NCBI RefSeq assembly: GCF_037975245.1
Contig: NC_092569.1
Location: 13,607,501-13,671,500, forward strand
Source: Apostichopus japonicus
Lineage: Eukaryota > Echinodermata > Holothuroidea > Aspidochirotida > Stichopodidae
DNA length: 64,000 bases
Reading direction: 5' to 3'
Positions 24,657 through 37,010 of this stretch are shown here, in pieces (the stretch's first letter is position 1; each line of letters opens with the position of its first letter). The notes below the pieces were generated by a model. That model was given only the letters and a program-made list of their open reading frames with translations, was not told where the DNA came from and did no database searches. The position numbers and the translations under genes were made by a program.

Positions 24657-26207
24657 GTATAGGTTAACTCTATATTTTAATATATTTTTTATAATATTTT
24701 TCTCACAATGAATAAGAAACGTATAGATGCAATATTGGTAAATCGAAAAAAATGAGGGAATCAAGTATTTTTCTGCACTTTTACAGTAACATATAAACTC
24801 AAGTACAGTGTGCGTAGTAGTAAGGAATCGTAAGGAACGAAAAATTCAGGTAAAAATATCAAACCGAACCAAATGCCAAAATTGTCAAAGTTGAGGGCGG
24901 GAGACTGTTTACATCTGGCATAATTTTAGACACGCCTGTAGCCGAAACAATGACTTGTTATTTGGACACGTACCAAGTCATTGCAAGCCAAGTAGTAGGT
25001 TGATAATTATATCGAAAAACACTCTATGCAAACTAAAAACTGTAAGTATAGCCAAATGTAGAGACAGATAATATCTATTAAGGCGTTGGATATCGTTTTA
25101 CCATTTTTTATCAGGATCTCTAAAGACCAAAATTAGCCTTATTACCGTAGCCCTAAACTCGCCTGTTATACTATAGTGTAGGCATACACTAGTACACTGT
25201 ACTACACTAATTGTTAGTCTTATTAGGCTACCAAAATCAGCCTAGCCTAGGTCATATGCCTAGGCTATGCTATGTTTTGTTAATACAGTAGACCTATGTA
25301 GGCTTGTAGCCTACGCTATATGCAGCATACTACAGAATAATAGGGTTTCACCTGGCTGGTGTTATTTCTAGTGCTATTTCTGTTTTTCAACGTTAAAAAC
25401 AGTTGATTATGTTATGGGCACGAATTGAATGACAAGATACAGTATTACAATGTACATTTCGTGGCGTTACCATACTTTTCATCTTGAGGTACGTGGGTGG
25501 GGGGGGGGGGGTGTGCGTCAAGCACGGTCATTGGTCATTTTATACTGTTATGAATATTTCATTAACCAAATTGAACAGGTTTTTCCTGAGTTCCATCCGC
25601 TAAATTGTTGAAGGAATAGTCCAACTAAAAATATGTAACTTGATTTAATGTAGAGAAAGTCTAAGTGCATAGACAGTATTTCATCTAAGGGAGAGTGGTG
25701 GATGCAATTTGTTGACTTGCCAACAAGAACATTTGCTTCTGTGTGGGATCCAGGGGCCAGTCATACAGTAGGGCCCCTGGAAGCTATATGATGTGGTGGA
25801 CTCCAGAGGCTTCAGAGGTTTCAAATTTTATCCAATCTGCCGAGATTTAACTATGTAAAATTGTATTAAAATGCTCACAATGCTGCATATGATTGGCCTA
25901 ATATTGATTCATTCAAGAGTGGAAATTATTTGAGTAGGTAACAACTCACTCAAAATAGAAGCCTAGAATTCTATAGCCTGTAAGTATAATTTTATCTCAG
26001 AAGTCATATGCTTCTACAGTAGCCACTGTGAATGATAAAAGGTTGTCACTGTGAGTTTTGGATTTGGGGTTTCCATAAAGTCTTAGTCTGCTGTTACTAC
26101 TGTATGTCTTTTGCTGAATGACAGTAGTTATATAGAACCATTAAAGGCATTGAATACTCGCCCCAAACCGCGTGCTGCACTCTAAAAAAGTTAACTTTCC
26201 GTTGCTT

Positions 26208-26508
26208 GCAAATGACGTTTTCTTCTTGTCGCTACAAAATGCAGACAGTAATGAAACCTAATACCTTGTTATCTTTTATCTAGACCTGAGATGTCCACGT
26301 TGCTATGTACACTGTGTTGTGGGTATTGACCGTAGCTGTGTGTATTGACTGTACACTAGTGTCTAATTACCGACGGTAGCAAGCTGTGTGTGTATTTTCT
26401 GGGATCGATGGCGGTGTCTAACACTTCTGTTACACCTCATTTGAAACTAGGTCGATTATCTGCATGAGACATTTCTTTGTGCGCAAGTCTTCACTCCCTT
26501 TTTAACTT
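26208..26508. repeat. Dispersed repeat, copy 2
   Basis: Same family as 12960-13262, with a 15-base extra segment after GAGATGTCCAC. It lies just upstream of the MOSMO-like gene. Confidence 0.8.
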
Positions 26509-26678
26509 CTCTTTAAATGTAGATCTGTCGTACCGTTATGCACCTATCATTAAACTCATTTTCTCTGTTTTTTTTATGCAGTTCATATATCCTACACCTT
26601 TTCGCTGAGGGAGTTCACTACAGTCATTCCGGTTGTAGGCCCACAGAATGAAGTGAGAAGAAAACCAAGTTTATAAAA

Positions 26679-27200
26679 ATGGATTCCTTCTTGAAAGGGG
26701 CCTGTTTACTCTACGTTATTGCCATTACATTGTCCGGTTGGAGCCTTGTAAAACCAACATGGGTTGTCACAGAAAACGACGATCTGCGCCTGGGCCTTCT
26801 CATACATTGTGAGAAGATCCACGGCCGGCAGATGCTGTGTATGATGCCCACTGGACCGGTGGAGTGGTTGCTTGCTGCATGCCTCATCGTATGTGGCATT
26901 CTCTCCTTGACCGTGGGTATTGGAATGATCTTTCTGTCGGACAAAAAACCCAAATTGAGAAGGTACCCAAAGTATCTCGGACTGCTTGCATGGTTCCTGT
27001 TTTGCGTAGCTATCGTTATTTTCCCTGCGGGATTTGATCTGCCTTTGATAGGGGGTCAGTCCTATCTCTTGCCAAGCAGTGCAAAGACCGGTATGTCATA
27101 TGTGCTCTTCTTCATGGGCATTTTGTGTACAGTGGGTGGAGCTGCCCTTGCATTGGGTAGGATGTACTTTGCCATGATAGTGTGGAGGGGACATGCATGA
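26679..27200 (+). CDS. MOSMO: MOSMO-like four-pass membrane protein, 173 aa
   Basis: Single open frame of 173 residues with four hydrophobic segments at about 6-26, 61-83, 97-117 and 137-160. It aligns by eye with vertebrate MOSMO (modulator of Smoothened): LRLGLLIHCEKIHGR matches the family's LTVGLVRQCQTIHGR, GILSLTV is shared, LFCVAIVIFPAGF matches LFCMAALIFPIGF, and GGQSYLLP and SYVLFFMGI match GGQPYKLP and SYVLFVLSI. In vertebrates MOSMO acts with MEGF8 and MGRN1 to lower surface Smoothened and restrain Hedgehog signalling. The length is close to the vertebrate protein. The whole CDS lies in one exon here. An acceptor-like TTTTTTTATGCAG ends at 26581, so a spliced 5'UTR is possible. Confidence 0.85.
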   Translation: MDSFLKGACLLYVIAITLSGWSLVKPTWVVTENDDLRLGLLIHCEKIHGRQMLCMMPTGPVEWLLAACLIVCGILSLTVGIGMIFLSDKKPKLRRYPKYLGLLAWFLFCVAIVIFPAGFDLPLIGGQSYLLPSSAKTGMSYVLFFMGILCTVGGAALALGRMYFAMIVWRGHA

Positions 27201-29575
27201 TACTGTACTACATGTGTCGATAAGTTGGTGAATGCAATGTAGTCTGCTGGATGATAGGACTTTTTGGCTGAATGCATATGCCACAGTGCTGGGACGAAGT
27301 TACAGTAAGTCTGGAAGGCTCATCATTATGGATGGACTTGTGAGCAGTGCTAATTTGTGTATATAGATCTTATCTCCAGGATGTTCACACGGTCTGCGCA
27401 AAACCAGAGAGACGAATGTTACTTGCCGACTTTGTGTTACAGTAGTGAAACTTGTACTCTGACCATTCAATAAGGGAGCCATCTTGAACCCAAACATGCA
27501 TTCTTTTGGTTTGGTGCTATTACATGGCAGCATCATGTACTACTGTACCAACTATTGGCTGCCAAACTCACTGTATGTATTAAGCCAAGCTTGATTGAAG
27601 CTCCTGAAAGTTCAGTGCAAAGTAGTCTACACCACCCGACCTATGTTCTGGTGCAAAGAAATGGATTGGTTTTGTAATATATTAAGTCCACACAACAAAG
27701 TTTGTACCTCTTTAATCATATATCTTGCTTTTGATGCAAATTGTGGTTACTAGATGTCAAATAAGTTCTGTGGTTTTTACCAACTTCAATACCGTACGTC
27801 TTCCATAAGTGTTACTCATACAGTACCCGTTTGCATTGTACACCCATGGTACAATTTTGCTGAGTTTGGGAAAGGACTGCTCGTACGGCAAACAGGAACA
27901 CATGATTCTTTTTAAGAATCATAGAAAAAGTACTGTAGTACTGTAGTATGTACAGTAAAGTTTAAATTTTCATCTCTCATTTGAAAGAAATATACAAAAG
28001 CAAGATCAGAATAGATGAATTTGTGTAATGTACTGTACGTGGTAAACATATTAACAAGCAAATCATCATGTTTCTGCATAAGCTTTTGATGTATCTACTG
28101 TACCATAATCACATCTCCAGTTACGGAAAAGATATTGAGATGGGGTTCTCAAGTTCTCAACTACTGAGACTAACAGTATTGAATGTGTTTCTCATTAGGA
28201 TAATTGTGATGTTGTCTACTATCAGAATATTTAAGAGACACTTTTTCATGAAAGATTTTAAAAATGTGAAATTAGTTTCAGAGATACTTTGACTTTAAAT
28301 CAGTATTTTTATACACAGTTACTCAACTTTTCTTTGCATGATTAAATTAAGAGGCTGGTGCTACTGTAGGTGTATTGCATTAATTAAGAAAACATGATGT
28401 TTCGAGGGCAAATTGTTTGAGTTTTACAGTAATTGTGGTAAATAAGGTACACTGAACAGAACTTGCGCATTACACATAAGTGCCATTGTAGTTCCTGAGA
28501 AAAAAAAACGTTTACATGTGTGCGAAAGCTGTAAATTTAAACAGCCGGTTCAAATACATTACATGACGGATAAGGAAAATCAGTTTGAGATATTTGAATT
28601 ACTGTAACACGTTAGAGGATACTGTTCTATAATGGGTTTAACTTATGGTTAAAATTAAGAGGGAAGAGTCATGACATATAAGACCTTACATTACCACTAA
28701 TGGTGTTTCAAAAGAAAACTGATGAAACGTTAACAGCTTTATAAACTATGCGAATATCTTGAATACCAGTAAAGGGAACACAAATTACCTGCAAACAATC
28801 AAAGCTATCCATTTTGTTGTACAGTCTATTACATTGTTCAACAATGAGGGTTGCCTTCCGTCATCAATGCATGTGCTTTCGTTCTGTGTATTTATACAGG
28901 ATGTAACAATAACATATTTGTAAATATCAATATCATTTCTACATTGGAGCCTGTATAACTGATATCTTATCAGTTACTGTATGTAAAAATAAGGGCAGAA
29001 GAGTAAAAATATGATAACAAGTTTAAAGAGAGTTCTAGTTTTCCTTGCATTTGTATTTCTTTTGTATTTTTTTGTGATTCTTGTAGAAGTTGTTAAATAG
29101 TGACAATACTGTACAGGCAGGGTTTTAGCATGTAAGGATCTAAACACGGTCAAGAATGATGAAGACCTTGGGTGTCGGAGCAGGCATGATGATTTAAAAC
29201 TTCAGGGAATAGTTTAGTGTTCAAATTTTATGTGGCAAGGCTTTGATTTTTTTTCACTCATTTGAATACTATAGTTCTTGTGTGGAAAACTGCTACTGTG
29301 TACATCTTGTATAGCAACTTGATCATGTTGTAAAGCATTTTGCGATGCGAATACTGGATAAATTCTTTCCCTAACTGTATCCTCTGTGGCCATTGGCTTA
29401 AGGGTATGCTGTATTGGCCCCAAATATGCTAGATATTCTAATATGGTCACCTGTGGTCTAAAACTTTAACTTAAACTGGTTGTATTACCACCTTGAAGGA
29501 AGTTGACCTCATTGGGACATTCAGTCATCTTATGTGTTCATATAGAATATTTCTCAAAACAATTTGGAAAATAAA
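27201..29575 (+). other. Putative long 3'UTR of the MOSMO-like gene
   Basis: AT-rich, unique-looking sequence without transposon signatures or coding exons. It ends at an AATAAA at 29570-29575. Extent is inferred only from the absence of another gene and the presence of that hexamer. Confidence 0.35.
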
Positions 29576-30088
29576 GACTTCCAGGAAAGTACTTTTGGAA
29601 AACTTCTATAAACTATAGCGTGCTATGATTTGGGGCCTATACAGACTACCTTTAATATGACATTACTTCACAGAGCTGAGACTACAGTTATCGAAAAAGG
29701 CTAAGGAGGTAGAGTATACTGTAAACCTCGATTTCAATTGTAACATATAGATCATGACCAATGTGCCATAACTTGTACATTACCTGGGTCATTCCATACA
29801 AATTATCTCCGAACTTGAGTGGTGTGTGGCTCCTATAATATAACCAGCACCATTAATCCGTATAGGCTGGCTGTAGCCTGAAGGTTTGGCCTCTTCAGCA
29901 ACTGGTTACCATGCCAACGACTCCAATCACCTTTACAATGGTGCTGGTGTGTGTGTATGTGACGGCCAGCTTACAAACTCGTTATCTCAACAACCACAAG
30001 TTGAATCAATGTCACACTTGGTAGGTAGATGATGCCCCATGATGTATACGTGCACTATTGTGTGTGGTTCCCATCTCATTAATATTAA

Positions 30089-33000
30089 AGCAGCATTTTG
30101 CGTTTGGTCGCCGTTTTCTGCTTTTTTGACATGTCCATCGAATTTTTTCATATAGCAATCACAAAACAGCAAGCTAAGATATTAGCCAAGTTTTTCCCTG
30201 CCAAAAACGTTAATTGGCGAGTAATTAAGGATATTTGCAGATAACGAGAAGAGTGTTTACGACAAATTCCACATTTAAAACTAAACGCATACAGTTCCCC
30301 CCGAACCCACTAGTTTGAATTCAACCAATCAGAGATGCAGGTTTGGTATGAGCCGTTGCTAAAAATAGATTCAAGACTGCGTTGGTACAACCAGGGAGTT
30401 GTTATGGAACTCCCTTGTACAACTGCCATATAGACTGTACACAAATAAGGCATGGTGTTGTATTACGTATTGGTCAATAACGTTCGTGGTGTTTAAATAT
30501 TCATATTATGGGCGAGGTTTATTGGGATCCCAACGGAAAATATCTTGGAGAAAAAACAAAGTTGAAAGTTGCAATTTTTGGTTCCTTGCTTTAGCAAAAG
30601 GAACCTATGCAGTCAGGTTGGCGTGTGTGTGTGTGTGTGTATGTGTGTGTGTGTGTGCGTCTGTGACACTTGCTTGGGTACGCTCTATCTCAATAAGGGA
30701 ATGTTGGATTGAGGCCAAACTTGGACTATAGATCCGCCATATGGAGAAGGTGTGCCCTATTGTTTTTGGTGCTCACAAAGGTCAACAAAGGTCAGTTATG
30801 GTCCAAAAACCGAAAATATTAAAACTTCAATAACTCCCAGTGCCAATGTGCGACAAGGTTGATATTTTGGGACAAGTTGTGAACTGGTTAGGGGAACATT
30901 TTCAAACTTAACGGTCATGTGATCCGAGGTCACCAAAGGTCAATTAATGATAAAAAACTAGTATTTTTGCGATAACTTGAGAACGAATTGTCCGTTTGGG
31001 TTGGGAGTTGCCTGAATGTCATCCAATTGTCGACCCGCATCTTGGTGACCCTTGACCTCAATTTGACCTCTGGTGACCTTTTCGTGTATTTGGGATTTTT
31101 AAAGTTTCGATGCTATTTTCAGATGTCAAAGGTACCTTCTGATCATAAATGTCAATAGGTTGACCCCGTGTGACCTTTATGTGCGAAGTTATATGAGGTC
31201 AAAGTTTTTCGGTCGGAGTTAGGACGGCTGTACAGACTTTTCGTTTTGTTTTTTGGAATCAGGAGATTAAACTACATCTGAAACCAAGGTCAAAAGGTCA
31301 AAGGTCACATTAGAAAAAATGTGCTTATTTTGGAAGGAAACGAGCAAAAAAGAAAATGTTTGGTTTTGATGCTAGATTTGGATATCAAAGGTACCTTCCG
31401 ATCAAAAATGTCAATTGGTTGACACCCGTGTGACCTTCGTGTGCGAAGTTATACGAGGTCAAAGTTAATTTTCAGACATTTTAATGCAACAACTCCCAGT
31501 TCCAAGGTGTGACATGGTTGATATTTTTGGACAAGTTGCAAATGGTATAGGGGAATATTTTCAAAGTTAACGGTCATGTGATCCGAGGTCACCAAAGGTC
31601 AATTAATGTCAAAAAACTAGTATTTTGGGGGTAGAAAATGGGCAAAGAAAAAAATGTTTGAATTTTTATAGTTTGATGCTCTCTAATTTAGGTCTCATCA
31701 ATCAAAAATGTCAATAAGTTGACCCAAGGTGACCTTTGTACGTTAAGTTATATGAGGTCAAAGTTAATTTTCAGACATTTAGTGTAATAACTCCCAGTGC
31801 CAAGGTGTTACACAGCTGATATTTTGAGACAAGATGCAAATGGTATAGGGGAATATTTTCAAACTTAACAGTCATGTGATCCGAGGTCACCAAAGGTCAA
31901 TTAATGAAAAAAAACTAGTATTTTTGCGATAACTTGAGAACAAATTGTCCGTTAGGGTTGGGAGTTGCTTCAATGTAATCCAATTGTCGACCCGCATCTG
32001 GGTGACCCTTGACCTCAATTTGACCTCTGGTGACCTTTTTAGTGTTTTGTGGATTTTTACAGTTTCGATGCTATTTTCAGATGTTAAAGGTAACTTCTGA
32101 TCATAAATGTCAATGGGTTGACCCCCGTGTGACCTTCGTGTGCGAAGTTATATGAGGTCAAAGTTAATTTTCAGACATTTAATGCAATAACTCCCAGTTC
32201 CAAGGTGTGACAAGGTTGATATTTTTGGAGTAGTTGCAAATGGTATTGGGGAATATTTTCAAACTTAACGGTCATGTGATGCAAGGTCACCAAAGGTCAA
32301 TTAATGATAAAAAACTAGTATTTTTGCGATAACTTGAGAACAAATTGTCCGTTAGAGTTGGGAGTTGCTTCAATGAAATCCAATTGCCGACCCACATCTG
32401 GGTGACCCTTGACCTCAATTTGACCTCTGGTGACCTTTTCGTGTTTTGTGGATTTTTTACAGTTTCGATGCTATTTTCAGATGTTAAAGGTACCTTCTGA
32501 TCATAAATGTCAATAGGTTGACCCCTGTGTGACCTTCGTGTGCGAAGTTATATGAGGTCAAAGTTAATTTTCAGACATTTAATGCAATAACTCCCAGTGC
32601 CAAGGTGTGACAAGGTTGACATTTTTGGAGTAGTTGCAAATGGTATAGGGGAATATTTTCAAATTTAACGGTTATGTGATACAAGGTCACCAAAGGTCAA
32701 TTAATGATAAAAAACTAGTATTTTTGGGACAACTTGAGAACAAATTGTCCGTTAGGGTTGGGAGTTGCTTCAATGTAATCCAATTGCCGACCCGCATCTG
32801 GGTGACCCTTGACCTCAATTTGACCTCTGGTGACCTTTTCGTGTTTTGGGGATTTTTACAGTTTCGATGCTATTTTCAGATGTTAAAGGTACCTTCTGAT
32901 CATAAATGTCAATGGGTTGACCCCCATTTGACCTTCGTGTGCAAAGTTATTTGAGGTCAAAGTTAATTTTCAGACATTTAATGCAATAACTCCCAGTGCC

Positions 33001-33595
33001 AAGGTGTGACAAGGTTGATTTTTTTGGACAAGTTGCAAATGGTATAGGGGAATATTTTCAAACTTAACGGTCATGTGATCCAAGGTCACCAAAGGTCAGC
33101 TAATGTTAAAAAAGTAGTATTATGGGGGGAGAAAATGGGCAAAGAAAAAATGTTTGAAATTTTTATAGTTTGATGCTATATTCACGTCTCACCGATCAAA
33201 AATGTCAACATGTTGACCTCAGGGTGACCTTTGTGTTTTAAGTCACATACAAGTTCAAAGTTAATTTTTTGACATTTAATGCAATTACATCTCAATGCCA
33301 AGGTGTGACATGGTTGATATTTTGGGACAAGTTGTGAATGGGGTGGTGGAACATGTATGGGAACATGTAGGACCACAATTACTTGGACTTTTTCAGCCCA
33401 ATCTTGCTTGATAATATTATGTGTATTGTCATATACCCTAAGCAAGGAACCACAGTGCCCTTGGGCTCTTGTTTTCGACTTTATGCCACCATTTGAAGTA
33501 AGATTTAAATAGATAAGCTAGTTATGTATGTCGTTATGGCATAGTGGAGTCAGTGAGGTTGAGAAAAATTAAAGAAAAGGACGCAAAATGCTGCT
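30089..33595. mobile_element. 3.5-kb non-autonomous TTAA-flanked element with internal tandem repeat
   Basis: The terminal inverted repeats AGCAGCATTTTGCG (30089-30102) and CGCAAAATGCTGCT (33582-33595) are perfect and each is directly flanked by TTAA (30085-30088 and 33596-33599). TTAA target duplication is typical of piggyBac and Kolobok elements. No transposase frame is present. The interior is occupied by a ~400-bp tandem repeat rich in AGGTCA/TGACCT. Related flanking sequence is seen near 33855, where no such element interrupts it. Confidence 0.85.
30580..33451. repeat. Nested ~400-bp tandem array dense in AGGTCA half-sites
   Basis: Five to six units, with the CTAGTATTTTTGCGATAACT-type landmark at 30958, 31916, 32316 and 32717 (variant landmarks at 31619 and 33114). 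The array is bracketed by an inverted GTTCCTTGCT (30581 and, as AGCAAGGAAC, 33441), suggesting a second element nested inside the TTAA element. AGGTCA or TGACCT recurs many times per unit; at 31287-31307 three AGGTCA copies follow each other with 2- and 1-base gaps. A (TG)n tract is at 30622-30658. Confidence 0.85.
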
Positions 33596-33956
33596 TTAAT
33601 GAGTGGGCGGGCCCTGACATGTCAATATCTCTTGAACAATATGTCCGATCGATTTCCTACTTGTATGATGATGGTAAGTTGACGATAAGTACATGATCAT
33701 ATAATCAATAAATCTATTCTCATTATTATCCATGAATAAGTGTGGCTAGAGTGTTATCACTTTAAAAAGCTTGTAAACATGATATCTCAAGACCAACAAG
33801 TTGAGTCGATGTCATACTGGATAGGTAGATGCCCCATGATGTCTAGCTATGCACTATTGGTTGTGGTTCCCATCTCCTTAATTAATACTAATGAGATGGG
33901 CCTTAACATAAAATTCTTAAAATGTCAATATCTCTTTCATTGTACGCCCGATGTAG

Positions 33957-34325
33957 CAGTGGCGTAGGAAGGTACTTTTGAGTGGGGGGGGGGGGGGGCT
34001 GAAGACTGATGGCCGGCCTGGGGAGGAGTCTAAAGGGGAGGGGGTGTCCCCCTCCCCTTTGGATTTTTTTTGCATTTCCAGGTGGCCTCAGATGCAATTT
34101 GGTGCAATATAGCACACTTTAACACCCACTCCATTTTGTAAATAATTTTGCATTTTCACCTGGCCTTAGATGTAATTTGGTGCTCCAAATGAGATTTTTT
34201 TTTTCTGATTTGGAAATGAAAAAGGGGTTTTCTGACTTGCTGAGCGGGGGGCGGAATGATACTTCCGCCCCCCATATTTTTCACTGGGGGGCTGGCGCAC
34301 CAGCCCCCCGGTTCCTACGCCCTTG
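33957..34325. mobile_element. G/C-run hAT-type MITE, copy 2 (inverted)
   Basis: Inverted relative of 20662-21046, with ends CAGTGGCGTAGG and CCTACGCCCTTG. CGATGTAG at 33949-33956 and 34326-34333 is an exact 8-bp target duplication. Confidence 0.92.
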
Positions 34326-34570
34326 CGATGTAGTTCAAACTTGGTGTGGTGACGTATCTTCATAGTTAGTATATATGCTCTTTGCAACAACAACAATTTT
34401 GACCTTATTGGTATCCATAAGTTTGTGAAGCTTAATAGGAAATTGTCAACAAAGCTTGTAAACACAAGTATCACTTGAACCGCAAGTTAAATTAATGTCG
34501 GCTTGGTAGATATATATACCCCAATGATTGAAATTGGTAGAGGTCAACATGTGGCAAAATCTGATACCCA

Positions 34571-34657
34571 AACCAGCCTGGGATTTCGCCCAACCAGCCT
34601 GGTCATTTCGCCCAACCAGCATGGTCATTTCGCCCAACCAGCCTGGTCATTTCACCC
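34571..34657. repeat. Minisatellite, 21-22-bp unit, four copies
   Basis: Unit AACCAGCCTGGTCATTTCGC plus CC, starting at 34571, 34592, 34614 and 34636. Contiguous units with no spacers, so not a CRISPR array. Confidence 0.9.
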
Positions 34658-34687
34658 AAACTTTTTTTACTAATATTCAGTCAGAAT

Positions 34688-35513
34688 CAGGCGCGGCGGA
34701 ACGGGAAATTTATTGGGGGGGGGGCTAGTCTGTGGAGACTATCTAAGCGGAGCGCCACCATCGGTTGGCGCGGAGCGTACAAGAAAATTTTGGGTTTTTC
34801 AAACCCCCAGATGGCCGGAATCAGCACTTCCCGAGTGTTTAATGCTGCGAATACCTAGCCCTAAAATATGGGTCTCAAGCCTGCAATTTCTCAGATTAAA
34901 ATCTGTAAAAACATTGTAATTTGATGGTGTTTTAAGAGAGTAGCTATTACTCGTAGTGTACTCGCAAAGACGTTTTTGAGTGTAGTAAATTACTACTTGC
35001 AATTACTATGCACAAACGAAATGAGCACCCAGTTATCACACTTAAGGGCACTTTAGAAGGATATACCCTACGAAAGATACATCTCCAATTAGAAGGAAAT
35101 GTCCCTGAAGGATATATCCATGGGAAATGTGCTACCATTAGAAGGATATATCCTTCAGGGGATGTTGGAGAACAGGCTGAAATGAGGCAAGTCATTGGCT
35201 TAAGACGAAGTTGTGTTGCGCTTACCGGTACTCACACTCACTGCTTCCACTTTTCACGGGGTGTGAAGACACAGTTGGGGTGACAATGTGGTCTATAGCC
35301 ATGGGACGGGCCGAGGGTCCCCCAGCATTTACTAAAATTATTACACCTACATAGTATACGTGTGCATCGGACAGATCGACAATTATGCATTGAAAAATGG
35401 GCATATGCACGTTCGGAGCCTTGGTAAATATTGTGGGGGGGGGGGGGCTTATCATGCATTTGCCCCTCAACTTTTTTATTGCCCCCTCCCCCCCCCCGGT
35501 TCCGCCGCCACTG
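34688..35513. mobile_element. hAT-like MITE or composite element
   Basis: The ends CAGGCGCGGCGGAAC and GTTCCGCCGCCACTG are imperfect inverted repeats. The flanks GTCAGAAT and CTCAGAGT match at six of eight positions, consistent with an old 8-bp duplication. Interior shares a block (TAAGCGGAGCGCCACCATCG) with the element at 36092. Non-coding. Confidence 0.65.
35103..35160. repeat. Perfect 17-bp inverted repeat (hairpin)
   Basis: CCCTGAAGGATATATCC at 35103-35119 is exactly complementary to 35144-35160, with a 24-base loop. A further partial AGAAGGATATA copy lies at 35055, so the stem may derive from a small tandem/inverted repeat. Confidence 0.85.
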
Positions 35514-35933
35514 CTCAGAGTAATATTCCTTTTTCTATTTCACCAGTTCAATTTGATTTATTTTTGGTTATGTTACTTCGTGGTAGGTAAATAAAGCGAG
35601 GTCCGCTCGATATCGATCGGAGCAGTTATTTCGGGTATAATGGGAGGATTACACTACTTTAGGCGGTTACGCATACGATGAAAGTTATCTTATTACACAG
35701 GCAAAGGGGAATCGGTGTGGAATAATATCACCTTTCTATTTCACTAATTCAATTTGGTTTATTAATCCACAGCTATTGAAATTCCTTGGGGGGGGGGGGG
35801 AGGGTGGCTATTAAATGTAAAAGTTGAAAATGACTATATTTTCTTGACTGGGAGGTATATCCAACTTGCAAAAAGCAAAATATTCTTGTAAAAATTACAT
35901 GTTTTTTTTTTTCTTTATCTTACCAACTGGCAG

Positions 35934-36091
35934 ATAAATTGATCGCTACATGTCCTACGAACATGATCTACGGAATCTACAGTTGCCAAGCAACATGCAT
36001 GTGAAGATCCCAACGGACAATTTGGTTGTAATAATGACTCCTTGTGTAGTGAGGGCTGTACCTGTCCAGCTGGTTTCTTGATGCAAAGGAG
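35934..36091 (+). pseudogene. Broken TIL-domain exon of a FReD-family gene
   Basis: An acceptor (TGGCAG, ending 35933) leads into CPTNMIYGIYSCQATC, then after a one-base frame change into CEDPNGQFGCNNDSLC and CTCPAGFLMQ. The Cys spacing is that of a trypsin-inhibitor-like (TIL) module, as in the gene at 50974-62518. The exon is then cut by a repeat beginning CAGGGGCGTCAATCC at 36092. The frameshift plus insertion mark it as a pseudogene or badly damaged paralogue. Confidence 0.7.
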
Positions 36092-37010
36092 CAGGGGCGT
36101 CAATCCGATTTTAAACGTGGGGGAGGGGACGTAACCGATTCGAGTATTTCGGCCGTAATTACTATCTAAGCGGAGCGCCACCATCGGTTGGCGCGCAGCG
36201 TACCAAGAAAATTTCAGATTTGAATGCCTGCCAGATCGCTGGAGATGGCACCTGCCAGGCTGAATAACAGCCACCTAGCTGCGTGATTTCGGGGAGAAAA
36301 AGACAAATTCGTCACTCGGAACTTTTTTTACGATACAATTGTAGCCACTGGCACTCATTTCACAAACTTATTAGCCCCCCCGCAAGAAAATTCGGGCAAT
36401 ATGCTGATAACTTTTCCAGCACCTACTGAAAGAAAGATTATTTGCAATGTGTTTTTCAGTGGTTAAACTAATATAAATATTACCATTTATATTGCAACGA
36501 CTTCCCCAATAATTCTTACCAAATGGAAGGGTAATAAGACGGACAACTATTGTATGTTATTTGCATGCGATGTAAAAACCGATGCATATGTATTATGCAA
36601 GGCGTGGCGTAGCGCGCGAAAAATGTGGGTTATATTTTTCGGGCAAGTCGTTACATCCCCCCCCCCCCCCCCCAATCAAATTGGGCTCCTACGCCTATGA
36701 CGGTAGTTCTAAGTATTAGGCATTTTTTTGGAGTATTCAAAATCATACGAAGTTTTGTACGGTGGAGTATAAGAATCGCGAGATCATTTTCTCAAAGTGG
36801 CAAGGAAAACGTGGTAAATATGACCGAAATTTTTCAATTTTTAGGTCATGCACAATCACAGGAATAAATAAATAGGCCTAGATAAACTAGAGTGCGACAG
36901 TCGGAAATTCCGAATGTCGCACTCCAATTTTCCAACTGTCGTCAGTTTTACCAAGTTTGGGGGTGAGACACCCCCACATCCCCCCCCCCCCCCCCTTAGC
37001 GACGTCCCTG
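36092..37010. mobile_element. Repeat inserted in the broken TIL exon
   Basis: Starts CAGGGGCGTCAATC and ends GACGTCCCTG, giving short imperfect inverted ends. It shares TAAGCGGAGCGCCACCATCG with 34743 and contains 16- and 17-base C runs. No target duplication found, so it may be composite. Sequence resuming at 37011 (CTQCSHCGVDSGITQQQ in one frame) could be the rest of the TIL exon. Confidence 0.5.

Noticed and set aside
32676-32954. 92-residue frame in the AGGTCA array
   Set aside because: The frame is not kept in neighbouring repeat units and has no family resemblance.
34571-34657. Short direct repeats as a CRISPR-like array
   Set aside because: Units are contiguous without unique spacers and the genome is eukaryotic.
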